DNA of 64,000 nucleotides. Origin: Streptomyces lydicus. Its GTDB lineage: Bacteria; Actinomycetota; Actinomycetes; Streptomycetales; Streptomycetaceae. Below, in pieces: positions 9,301 through 21,300 of this stretch; the stretch's first letter is position 1; each line of letters starts with the position of its first letter. The notes beneath the pieces are model-generated. The model saw only the letters and a list, made by a program, of their open reading frames with translations, searched no databases and had not been told where the DNA came from. Location: assembly GCF_004125265.1 (NCBI RefSeq), contig NZ_RDTE01000003.1, positions 3,968,001-4,032,000 on the forward strand, given 5' to 3'. The translations under genes and the position numbers were made by a program.

Positions 9301-12300
9301 GGCCGGATCTCGCGCGGGTCGCTCTCGTGGATCTGCGGGGTCAGCAGCTCGGGCGCGGCGGACCACTCCACGGTGCCGTCCTCGCGCTCGTACGGCGTCT
9401 CGCTCGCGGGGAAGCGCAGCTTGACGGTGACGGGCGTGCTGGAGACGGGGGTGCCGGACGGGGGCTCCCAGTCCCGCACGGCGGTCTCGGCGGTCGTGGC
9501 CGGCTCGGCGGTCGTGGCCGGCTCGGCGGTCTCGCCCTCCGCGTCGGCGGCGGACTCGCCTTCCGCGGCGACGACCGGCCGCTCGCCTGAGGCGGTCAGC
9601 GGGCCGAGGGGAATCCCGTCGCCGGAGGCGGTGGCCGGCATGGGCAGTGTCTCCTCCGCCGCCGGGGTGCCCGACGCCCGGCCCAGGGCCCGTCCCAGCC
9701 GGCGCGGCACGCTCGTGATGCCGTCGGCCAGGGCGCTGATCAGCCCCCGCAGCCCGGTGGCCTCACTCGCCGACAGCGCGCCCGCGGCCAGCAGCTCGGT
9801 CAACTGCCCCAGCGAGACGACCTGGTTGACCAGGAAGCCCGGCACCGTGTCGGGCAGCCGCTGCGAGGAGGCGGCCACCCGGTACTCGTACTCCACCCCG
9901 AACTGCGCCGACGGCGCATAGGTACGCAGCCACTGCTGGCGGTTGCGGGAAAGAGTGAGGGAGGTGGAGCGGGAACTGTTCGAGGAGAAAGACGCCGAGA
10001 CCCCCGCACTGCCCGTATTGCCCGTCCCCGTCGCAACCGTGTAACCGGCCGACGGACTGAGACCGAGGGTGAAGGTGCCCGACCGCGAGGCCGTACGCGA
10101 CACCGAGCTCGGCGCCGAGGAGTAGATGACCTCCACACCCGACTTCGGGCGCAGCGCACCGCGCACCTCACCCAGTTCGCGGTGCGGCGCCGGACGGGCG
10201 TTGACCGCCAGCGTCACCAGGTACAGGCCTCCCCAGCCCCTGTAAACGAAGGTGATCGGCCGCTGCCACTTCTCGGTACCGGTACCGGCCAGCGCCCGCA
10301 TGCCGATGACCGAACCGACCTCCGCGATACGGGAGTGAAGGCCGTGAACCTGACTGCCGCTGCCCGGGGTGAGCGAACCGGGGGCCTCCCGCGTCGCCTC
10401 GGCACCAAGCGCCTCGACGAACGCGTCCAGCGCACCGGCCGGGACGGCTTCCGGCACGGTGGCGGGGCCCAGGGCCCGCCCCTTCGAACGGACGAAGTAC
10501 GGCGGCAGGAGCCGGTCCAGCTCCGGCACCGCGTAGGGCAGCCCGGCCAGCGCCGCCAGCCGCGGATCCTCCCGTACGTCGGTCTCGGACACCCAGAAGA
10601 CCACGCCGCCCGGCACCCGCTCCGCGCTGGCCCGGGCACCGCGCGGACCGAGCCCGACGGCGTTGGCCGGCGCGTTGCGGTAGCCCTGGGCCAGAGTGAA
10701 GAGATAGGTGATGTCGGCGCGGAAGGCGTGCAGCGGTTCCCTGGCGTCGGCGTTCATCCGGTCGGTGAACACGCCGTCGGTGTCCGTCTCGCTCCACGAC
10801 ACCGAGAAAGTCTGGCCCCCGCTGCCCGTGACCGTGCCCGAGGCGTCCCCGGCGGTGCGGGTGCCCGAACCGCTGAATCCGAGCTGCACGGTGCGCTTGC
10901 CGCTCCTGCCCCGCCAGGCCGAGTCGGCGGCGGTGACGTCGCTCTCCATCCAGTCCAGGTTGCCCCCGAAGTCCTCCCCCGGCGGGAGGCCGGGCCCCTC
11001 GTAGACCACGTCGTGCAGGTAGCCGCGCACCTCCCCCTGGGTGTCGGTGCCCAGCAGGGAGCCGGCCGCCCCGGCGTCGAAGGCGTAGACGCCGCGCAGG
11101 ATCTGGTGGGACCGGGCGAAGATGACGGTGCCGGACAGGGCGGCCCGGCCGGCCTCCTGGGCAGGGCTCTCCGGGTGCGTCAGGGACTCGCCGAGTGTGA
11201 CGTCCTTCAGCCACTGGGCGGGCCGGGTGACGAACGACGGCAGCATCCGGCCCACCTGACTGCCGTGCTCGGCGGTCCAGTTCACGATCCGGGCCAGCGC
11301 CCCGGGTTCGGGGCTGCCCTGGGGGCGGCCGCCCGCCAGGAACCGTTGGAACGCCGTGAACAGCTCGGCGCTGCCGAACGCCACCGTGACGTGCGCGGCG
11401 GCCGGGAGCAGCAGGGCCTCCTCGGGCCGGTTGCCCTCCTCGTCCGGTTGCATCCGGGCCAGCCGGTAGTCCTCATCGGTGGCGGGCCGGCTGGTGGGCG
11501 CGGGGAGCGGGGCCGGCCGCTCGGCGAGGGTGCGGGCCAGCGGGACGGTCACCGCGAGGTTGCCGCCCCGCGCGGCGGACGTCCACACGGGCTCGGTGCC
11601 CCGTCCGAAGTAGAGCTCCGCGGAGTGGGTGACCGGGATGTCGAACTGGGCGAGGCCGGTCTGGGGGTACAAGAGCATGTCCAGGCCGAAGCCGGCGGAG
11701 GAGCCGGCCGTGTCCGCGCGCTGCCCGGCGATCGAGGCGCTGGAGGGGATGCCGCCCTTCATCGTCGTGTCGTCGGAGACCGGGCCGTGAGCCTCACCGG
11801 AGAAGTCACCGGACAGCGTGTGCGTGGAGGTGACCGACTCGCCGCTCGCCGTCGACATGCCGTTGCCGGTCAGCGAGGACCAGTTCGGGAAGTTCCTGCG
11901 GTGGCGGGGGTAGGTGCCCTCCTGCGGCTTGGCCCGCACCACCGCGCAGGCCCGCCAGCTGTCGTACTCGAAGGGCAGGTCGAAGTAGAGCGCGTGACCC
12001 GCGCCCACCATGTCCCGCGAGGCGCAGCGCAACCCGACCTGCGAGCGGGCCAGGGACAGCTTGCGCTGGTTGGCCGCCCAGGCCTGGAGGATCTTCTTGC
12101 GGCCCGCCTCGTCCATCCAGGACAGCGACCGGCGTTCGGCCGGGGGCAGCAGATGGAAGGTGCGCAGCTGAGTCTCCAGCTCCTCGAACTGCTCGTCGGC
12201 ACCGGTGATTTCGAGCGGCGTGGCGAACATCCCGAGCGAGCGCAGCTCCAGCGTCTCCGGCGGCAGGTGCCGCTCCTGGCCCGGCAGGACGGGGACGCCG

Positions 12301-15300
12301 TCGACCTCGGCCCGGCTCGGCACCCGCAGGAGGTGGCTCGCGGGCCGGCTGAAGGTGAAGGGATCGGTGCGGCCGCCCTCGGGGAAGACCAGTACGGCCT
12401 CGAACTCGATGTCCGCCTCCACCAGGAGCTGCGGGTTCTCGCTGACGAGACCGAACCAGTCATACGCCGTCCCGCCCGAGTTGAAGGCGTGGTCACGCTG
12501 GTACTGGTAGGCGCCGGAGAAGGCCGGGCCACCGCCGACGCCCGAGCCGCCGGGGTCCGCGAAAGCGGGGGCGAGGGAGAAACCCGGCTTCACCGCGTTG
12601 GACACCGTGTGGGAGTTCTTGACACCCACCGTGTAGAACACGCTGTTCTCCAGCATCACGTTCTTCGACCTGGCCAGCACCTCGGGGTTCAGCCACGTCA
12701 GCCGCGCCCTGACCTCCATGAAGCCCAGCGGGTCTCCGGCGCGGTCCCGCAGCACCGGTGACGGGTAGGCGTTGGCCAGCATCAGCGGCAGCCCGGCACG
12801 CTGGTTGTTCTCCGAAAGGAACTCGCCAAGCTCCCGGGCCGACTCCGGCGACAACCGGCGCAGATGGGGGCGCAGTTCATCGGCCGCGACGATCTCGTCG
12901 TGCAGCGCGGCCGGGTCGCGCACGGTGTCCACACGCATCGGCAGCACCCCGCCGGCGAGGGTCTGCGGATCGGCCGGCAGCTCCTCCTCCGACGCGAAGA
13001 GCGAGCCGAACGGGCGCGGCTCCGGGTCCCGGGTGAGGTAGTCCGGGAACAACACGGTGAGCCGGCCGGGGGCGGGCTCGGGCACGATGTCGCCCCAGCC
13101 GTCGTCTTCGGCCGCCTCGTCGGTCACGGGGGCGGGGGCCGGGGCAGGGGCAGTGGCAGTGGCAGTGGCAGTGGCAGTGGCAGTGGCAGTGGCAGGGTGC
13201 GCGCCGTCGAGCGGCTCGACCTTGATCTGCGACGCCATGCCGTAGTCGTAGGCGCGCGACGATTCGGCGGCGAAGGCCAGCGCGGACGTCGTCATGTAGT
13301 CCCGCACGACCGTCACCGAGGTGGCTTCCTGGTTGTGCGTGAACGTCAGCTTCGGGGTGAAGCCCAGGGACGCCAGTCCGGGGATCCCCGAGGCGTTGAG
13401 CGGCCAGGTGTGGCCGTAGGAGAGCGGGATGCTCCGCACCGTCTGCCGTCCGCTGGTGTCGCTGGACGTGACGGTGGTCTTGTTCCGCTCCTCGATCTGG
13501 ATCCGCTGCCCCTCGGGCACGTCGGGGGCCATCGCCGGTGCGGGCCGGGCATCGTCGAGATCGAGCCGCCAGGCCACCTGGTACCGGCGGCCCCGGTAGG
13601 TCACGATCCGGACCATGCCCTTGACGCTCAGCGCATACGGCAGCTCCTCCAGCACCGCGTCCTGGGTGTACTCGGCCGCCACCTCCTTCTCCAGCGCCGC
13701 CATGCCGCGCTGATCCTGCGCCTCCAGGTCCCCGGCCGTCGCTCCCTCGACCGCCTGGTGCACGGCGCGGACGGCGGCGCTGATACGGGCGCGCTCCCAC
13801 TCCAGCGTCTCGTCCGGGAACGGCATGACATGCACCGAGCCCAGGAGCCCGCGATGCCCGCGGCCGAAGTCCGCGACGAGGGCGGAGGGGGCGTCGGCGT
13901 CGGACTCAGGGTCGCTGTCCGGGTCGTGGTCCGACTCGCCATCCGGGTCGTCGTCCGGGTCGCTGTCCGGGTCGTCGTCCGAGTCGCCATCCGGGTCATC
14001 ATCCGGATCGCTGTCCGGATCCGAGTCGGGCGCCGGTTCCGTGTGCTGCTCGGCGGGCGGCGACGTGGGGTCGGGGGCGGGCAGGTCCTCGGGCGCGGAT
14101 CCGGAAGCGGGCCCGGACTCGGACTCCGGCGCGGACTCCGGCGCGGACTCGTCGCGCGGCCCGTCGCCGTCCTCCACCGTCGCGGGGGCGGCGGACTCGC
14201 GTACGGGAGGCGGCACGGACAGGGAGGACACCTCCGGGACCGGGAAGGGCGGTCGGGGACGCGCGGTCTCCCAGCCCTCGTCGGCCGGCGCCGGCGTTCC
14301 CGTGCCGTCCGTGCCGTCCGTGCCGGGGCGGAAGGTGAGTACCGGCAACCCGCTGTCGCCCACGCCGGACAGGTCCGTCGGCACCCTCGTGAACAGCACC
14401 CTCCGGCCGAGCCTGGCGGCGGCCCGCTGCGCCACCAAAGCGACGAACGGGTTGACCTGCGACAGGCTCAGCACGACGGGAGTGGCCGGCTTCCACAGCA
14501 GCAGCTTGCGATCGGCGGCCAGCATCTCCAGCCAGGTGTCCACCGACACCCACTGCTCCACTCCGGCCACCTCGATCCGGACGAGGTCCGGGTCCGTCGG
14601 GTGCAGGGCGGCGCCCGCCAGGAAGGGGCACGGTCCGCCCGTCCAGGGCGCGTCCTCCAGCCCGGCGGACGTACGGATCCGGGACAGGTCGACGCGCATG
14701 GGTCGCGGGCCCGGCCGGAGGTCCCGCCCGCAGCAGTCGAACCCGCGCCCGCTTTCCGCCACCCGCTCCAAGGTGGCCTGGTCGGAGACGGTCAGTACCA
14801 GTGAGTCGCCGTCCTGCGCGCCGAGCCGCTCCAGGCGGTGGGCGGCGACCGCGTCCGGGTTGGACCCGTCCCAGCCGGCCGCGTACGCGTACGTGAAGTC
14901 CCTCCGCAGCTCCGCGTGCGGAGCGTCGTCCGGTTCGATGGCCGGGTCAGTGGCGGGGTCAGTGGCCGGGGCGATGCCGAGCACCGTCGGCAGCAGCGCG
15001 TCGGCGTCGAGTGCCGCCAGCGTCTCCTCGGCCTTGACCCGGGCCCAGAACATCCGCGAGCGCTCCGCGTCCGTCACGGCGTCCCGGTCCATCCGCAGGG
15101 CATCGGCGGCCTCGTCCGCCAGGTCCGCGCCGCTCGTCCAGGCGACCGCCCGGTCCACCGCGTCCGGGAGCCCCGGCACGAAGTCCCGCAGCGACGTGCC
15201 CGCCCGCTGCCGCCCGGCCGCCACCAGCACCGCACGGTACGCACCCTGGTCCGGATCCGCACCACCCTCCGGCCGGGCCGCCACCACCCGGTGGAACATG

Positions 15301-18300
15301 TCCAACGTGAACCGGCCCAGCCCCCTGAACCGGTCGTCGGCCCGCCACATGTCGTCCAGCGCGGCGAAGCCCCTCAACAGCTCCTCGTAGCCGCCGTCCC
15401 GCGCCGCCTCGGCCTGCGCCCTGACATTCCAGCCGAACACCAGCCGCAGCGCCCGCACCCCGCGCAACACCCGCAACCGGACCTCCGCCGACGCCTCACC
15501 CGCACCGTCATGCCGGCCGACCACCCCGGCCAACCGGTCCAACTCGGCACCCTTGGGCTCCGGCAGGAAGATCAGCCACCGGCCGCGCCGGCCCCAGGGG
15601 TCCGTGTGCAGGACGCGGACCCACCTGCCGTCCAGCAGCTGAGCGCCGGTCTGCGGACGGTTGGGGGTGCGCACCGCGCGGTTGTCGTTGTTCGCCCTCC
15701 GCTGCCCGACGGGGACGTGCGTGAGCGGATCCGGTACGAACGCCTCCTCGTCGGCCCACAGGTACTTGCGCGGCGGAACCGACCGGTCCTCGTAGGCGCC
15801 CGGCCGGCAGCCCGCGATGTCGGTCCAGCCGTCGGGGTTCGCGGTCACGCTCGGCCGCCGGCCCCACCGGCGCAGCTCCTCTGTCCCGGACACCTCCCGC
15901 TGGCCCTCCAGCCCGGCGAGGAGCAGGCCGCGCTGGCTGGCGTGCAGGTCCTCGTAGTACGCGTCGCGCTCGTCGCCGGGAGCCGGCAAGGAGAACTCCT
16001 CCGAGACATCGTCGGCGTTCAGGTCGAGGTGCACGAACGTCCCGGCCTCGCGCAGGTGGCGGCCCAGCTCCTCGTACCCCTCCTCGACCAGGTCCGCGTC
16101 CGTGTGGGAGCCGCGGCCGAACTGCTCGCCGGTCCCGGGGTCGATGAGGGCCCGGGTGAACACGTCGCGGAACTCGGCCATCGGGTCGCCGTTCCGCGGG
16201 TCGCGTCCCATACCGGGCGGGTTGGGGATCCAGTCGCCCTGCGGCTTCGACGGCCGGTGCTCGACCTGGACGGTGACCGCCTTGCCGGGCTGCACCCGCA
16301 GCGCCACCTCACCACTGTGGGCCAGCACCAGCAGACCGGTCCGGTCCGCGAGCCACCGCGGCCAGTCCAGCAGCCCGTCGCCGGCGAGCGGGATCGCCAG
16401 CACGATCCGGGTGCCCGGCGGCAGCTCCAGGCGCCGCACGTCGGCGGTCACCAGCTCGGTGAACTCCTCGTGGTCGACGAGCACTTCCCGCCCGCCGACG
16501 CCGCCCAGCCGCACGACGAGCCGACCGGCCCGCACGTCGGCCGCCACGGCGTAGGGGCGCGGCACGGGCTTCGGGTCCGCCTGCTGGCCGGCGGCGCGGT
16601 GCTTCCCGGTCACATGGACCGGGATGCCGTCCAGGTCCAGTTCGACGACCTCGGACTCGCTGAAGTTCAGGCCGGGGACGCGGACGCCGCCCATCGTGAA
16701 GTACCGGCCGTCGCCCGCCGAGGTGTGCAGTTCGTCCAGGTGGAAGGCGGCCAGCGCGGCCAGGCTCGTCGCCCGCCCCGCCGACCGAGCGCGCTCCACC
16801 AGGTCGGACAGCTCGGCACGCTGCGGCGCGTCCACCGGCGTGTCCTCGTCCAGGTGCAGGATCTGCCGCGCCGACGCGTCCAGGTCCAGCGGCTGTCCGT
16901 CCAGCCGCCGGTCCTGCCCGTGCAGCATGCCCAGCAGCTCCACGGCCGCCGGGGCGGCGTCCGCCGGAGCGGACGTTTCCGGCTCGGCGTCCGTTTCGAA
17001 GACGTCCGCGGCGAAGACGTCCGACGCGGAGACATCGGACCCCAGCGCCGCGCGCACCGCGGCGCGGTCGGCGGAGCGGTCGGCGGAGCGGGACACCGGC
17101 GGCGGGACGGAAACGGCGTACGCCGCCGGAGAGTTGTCGCGTCGGGGCTCCGTCCATCCCCAGGCGCCGGCGGTCGGCGCGGGCGTTCCGGGCCGGCCCT
17201 GCTTCACTTCGAGCAGCGAGCGTCCGTCCGGTCCCCCCTTGACCAGTTCCACCGGCAGGGTCGTCCACCACACCAACCGGCCCAGGCGGTCGGCCAGCAG
17301 CTGCGCGAGTGCGGGAGCGAAGCTGCCCAGCTCCGACACGGCCAGCACGACCTCGACGTTCTTCGGACGGTCCTTCAGGAGGCGGTCGGCGGCCACCAGC
17401 TCGACGAACGTGCCGAGCGTGATCCGCCGCTCCCTCCCGCCCACGTGCACCTTGATGCGGTCGGGGTCGTGCGGGTCCGGGGTGGCCACGAGCAGGTGGG
17501 GGCACCGCACCGGGACGCTCGGATCTGCGGGCTGCCACACGGCGCGCTCCAGCCCGCCCGGAGTCCGGATCGAGGACAGATCCACGTCCCGGTGCTCATC
17601 GGCCGGCCCGAAGTTCCGCCCGTCGCCGGGGGTGGTTCCCAGGACGGTGTCCTGCAGGGTGTCCCGGCTCATCGCGCCGTCGATCTCCAGCTCGTGCGCG
17701 GCCACCACGGCGGGGTCGGAGGCATCGCGTCCGGCAGCGTAGGCGCCGGTGAAGGCAAACCACAGCTCTTCGCGCAGGAAGTCGTCGGGTACCACCGGTG
17801 AGTCGAGGTGGAGCACGTCAGCGAGCAGAGCGTCCGGGTCCACTCCGGGTGCGCGCAGCGTCTCCTCCGCCTTGACCCGGGCCCAGAACATCCGCGAGCG
17901 CTCGGGGGCACCCACCTCGGTCTCGTCCATGGCCAGGGCGCAGGCCGTGTCCTCGTCCAGGTCCCCCCGCGCCCGCCACGCCACGGCAGCGTCCACCGCC
18001 GGAAGGGTCACGAAGCCGGCGAGCGTCGTGCCGGGCCCGGCCGCTGCGGCCTGGGCCAGTACCGCACGGTACGCGGCCTGCTTCGCGTCGGGTCCGCCCT
18101 CGGGGCGGGCCGTCACCACGCGCCGCAGCAGGTCCATCGTGAACGGGCCCAGGCCGTCGAACCGGTCGTCCGCCCGCCACATGTCGTCCAGCGCCGCGAT
18201 GCCGCGCAGCAGGCCGAGGTACTCCGCCTCCGTGGACGTCCGCTCGATGTCCCAGCCGAACGTCAGCCGCAGCGCCCGCACCGCGCGCAGGGTCCGCACC

Positions 18301-21300
18301 CGCGCCTCGGTCCGCGCCTCGTCCGTGTCGGCGAGCCACCCCACCTCGGCGGCCAAGTGGTCCAGCTCGGCGTCCTCTGGCTCCGGCAGGTAGATCATCC
18401 ACTCTCCGCGCCGCCCCCAGGCATCCGTGTTCACGTACCGGACGTACTTGCCGTTGGCCCTCATCACCCCCTGGGAGCGGTTGGCGGTGCGCACCCCGAG
18501 GCGGGTGACGTTCGCGATGCGCTGCCCGTGCGGGACCTCTGCCAGCGGATCCGGGACGAAGGTCCCCTCAACATGGTGGGTGATGTCGTATATCGGCGGC
18601 ATGGACGAGTCCTGGAAGACACCGGTCGAGCACCCCCCGATCGACATCCAGGTGCCGGAAATGCTCTTGCGCCGGTACCAGGCCCGTAGCAACTGGTCGT
18701 CGTTGAGCAGCAGTTCGCCGCCGCCGGTCCGCGGCAGAGCTTGTCCCTGGGGGGAGGCATGGGTGTCCTCGTGGGTGGCGTCACTCTCCTTGCCGGGCGC
18801 CGGAAGCGGCAGCTCGGCCGAGAGTTCCCCGGTCACGGGGTTGCGGTGAACGAACGTCGTGATCTGGTCCAGATGACGGCCGTCGTCCTCGAACCCATTG
18901 GCCAGGTCCCCGGCGGAGTGCGCGGAGCGGCCGATCTGCAAGCCGGTCCGCTCGCTGATGAGGGGCTGGGTCAGTACGTCGCGGAATGCGGCCAGCGGGT
19001 CGCCGTCCCGCGGGTCCCACGCCATACCCGGCCGGCTCGCCGCCCAGTCACCCGTTCGCTTCCTCCACCGGTACACCACGTCCACGGTGCTCGCGGCGCC
19101 GGGCCGCACCCGCAGCTCCGCCTCACCGCTGTGCGCCCAGACCGTCCGCCCGGTCCGCTCCGCCAGCAGCCTGGGCAGATCCATCAGCCCGTCAGCGGCC
19201 CCGGCGAAGGCGAGCACGATCGGGTTGGCGGCGGGCAGCTCCGCCAGCGCCGGATCGGCCGCCACCAGCTCGGCGAACTCCTCGATGTCCAGCTGAGGCG
19301 ACGACCCGTCCGGCAGCCGCGCCTGGATCCCGTCGGACGAGCCGGCACCCGTCACCACATAGGGCCGCTGCCCGGAGTCGCTCCCCCACGGAACGGTGCG
19401 CCCCGGCAGCTCCTGCCACGAGTCCTTGCCGTCCGCCGACTGCCGGTGGACGAACTGGCGGGTGGTGTCCAGCTCCAGGACCTCGGACGCCGGGGCCCAG
19501 TTCAGGCCGGGAACCCGGATCTTGTCCTTGGTGAAGTGCCGGGCCCGGTCGCCCGCCACCGTGCCGCGCTCCACCAGGTCGAAGGCCGCCAGCGCCGCGA
19601 AGCCCCGCGTCATGCCCGCCTTCCGGGCCCGGAGGACCAGCGCGAAGAACCTCTCGCGCACTGCCGCGTCCACGACCACGCCCTCGCCCAGGTGCAGCAC
19701 CCGGCGGGCCAGCGCCGGGATGTCCAGTGGCGCCCCGTCCCACCGCCGGTCCTGCCCGCGCAGCACGTCCAGGAACTCCACCGCCTCCGCGTCCGCCTCC
19801 AGCCAGACCTCAAGGCCGGCGTGCCGGTCCTTCGCCGCCCGCAGCTCCGCCCCCTTCGGCGCCGCATCCGCCCAGGTGCGGTCCGGGACACTCGCCTCGC
19901 CCAGTGTCCTGACCCTGAAGTGCACGGCCTTCAGCCGGTCCTCGGCCGGCAGGTCCTGCTGGAGATCCCGCAGCTCCAGGACGAGGCGCCGCATGAAGGT
20001 CCGGAAGGTCCGCTGGGCACGCTGCTCACCGGACTGCCGGGCGTCCGCCTCCCAGTCCTGGCCCGGACCGCTGCGCACGGTGTCGGCGCCGTAGCCGCTG
20101 ATATCGATCTCCGGCAGCGACACGCCCAGCCGCCGGTTGCGCAGCCCGGCCCGAGCCACCTGCTCCGCCAACCGCCCCACCGTGTCCTCGTCGCCGTCGG
20201 TGAACACCGCGGTGAGGGGAACGAACGGCACCAGCGTCGTGTACGGCAGAGCCGGCAGCGGGGCCTCGACCGGCTCGGCGACCGGCGAGGACGGCACGGG
20301 TGCTGCCGCCACCGGCGACAACGCGGGCGAACCGGGCGCTCCCACTCCGGGCATCGGCTGCCCGGCCCCCGAACGCGACAGGGACAAGGCCCGCTGCCGG
20401 GCCCTGGAGACGCCGGTCGGCGCGGCATGCGGCTTCTCGTCCGGGAGGAGGGACTGCGCCTTCTCCTTCTCCGGCGCCTCGGATGCGGTGTCGGAGGAGG
20501 TGTCGGAGGTGGCGTCGGTCTCCGCGTCGGAGGTGGCGTCGGTCTCCGCGTCGGACGCGACGGAGCGTCCGTCGTCCGCCGTCTCGGCGTCCGTCCCGCC
20601 GGCCGAATCGATGTCCGTCCCGCCGGCCGAGTCGATGTCCGTCTCGAAGTCCGGGTCCGCGTCGAAGACGTCCGCCGCGTACGCATCCGCCGCGGACACG
20701 CCCCCCAGGGCGGCGCGCACGGCGGCGCACGCCGCGGCGGACGGGTCCGGGTACGGGTCCGGCGCGGGGTCGGGGTCGGCGGCACGGCCGCCGGAGTGCG
20801 GCACGGGGGGCGGTACCGCGAGTGAGGGTCCCGTCTGCCCCACGGACCGGGGCAGCCTCCGCCGCCAGCCCCCGTCCGGCGGCACGGTCGAGCCGGGCGG
20901 GGCCTGCACGGTGAGCACCGGCAGTCCGCTGTCGCCCTTCTCGGACAGGTCCACCTCGTATTCCGTCCACCACACCGTCCGGGCGAGCCGGTCGGCGAAC
21001 CGCCGCGCCACCTTCTTGGCGTCCGGCCCCAGCCCGTTCAGGCACAGCACGAGGGGAACCTGCGGCCCCTGCTTCATGAACTCGCGGTCGGCCGCGAGCA
21101 GTTCGAGGAAGACGTCGAGCGGTGTGTCGTGGTCCGTCCCGTTCAGCCGTACCCGGACGACGGCCGGATCCCGCGGATCCACGGCCCCCCGCACCAGAAG
21201 AGGGCTCGGGGACGATGCCACGTGGTCCTTCGGGCTGGTCCATCTGACCTTGCCGAGCCCCCACGGCGTGTGGACCTGGGACAGGTCGACGCGGTCGGGC

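Noticed and set aside
13900..14045. RTX-type calcium-binding repeats in the Asp-rich stretch
   Set aside because: The units are DPDSD/DPDDD without the GGxGxD nonapeptide; a spacer is the more cautious reading.
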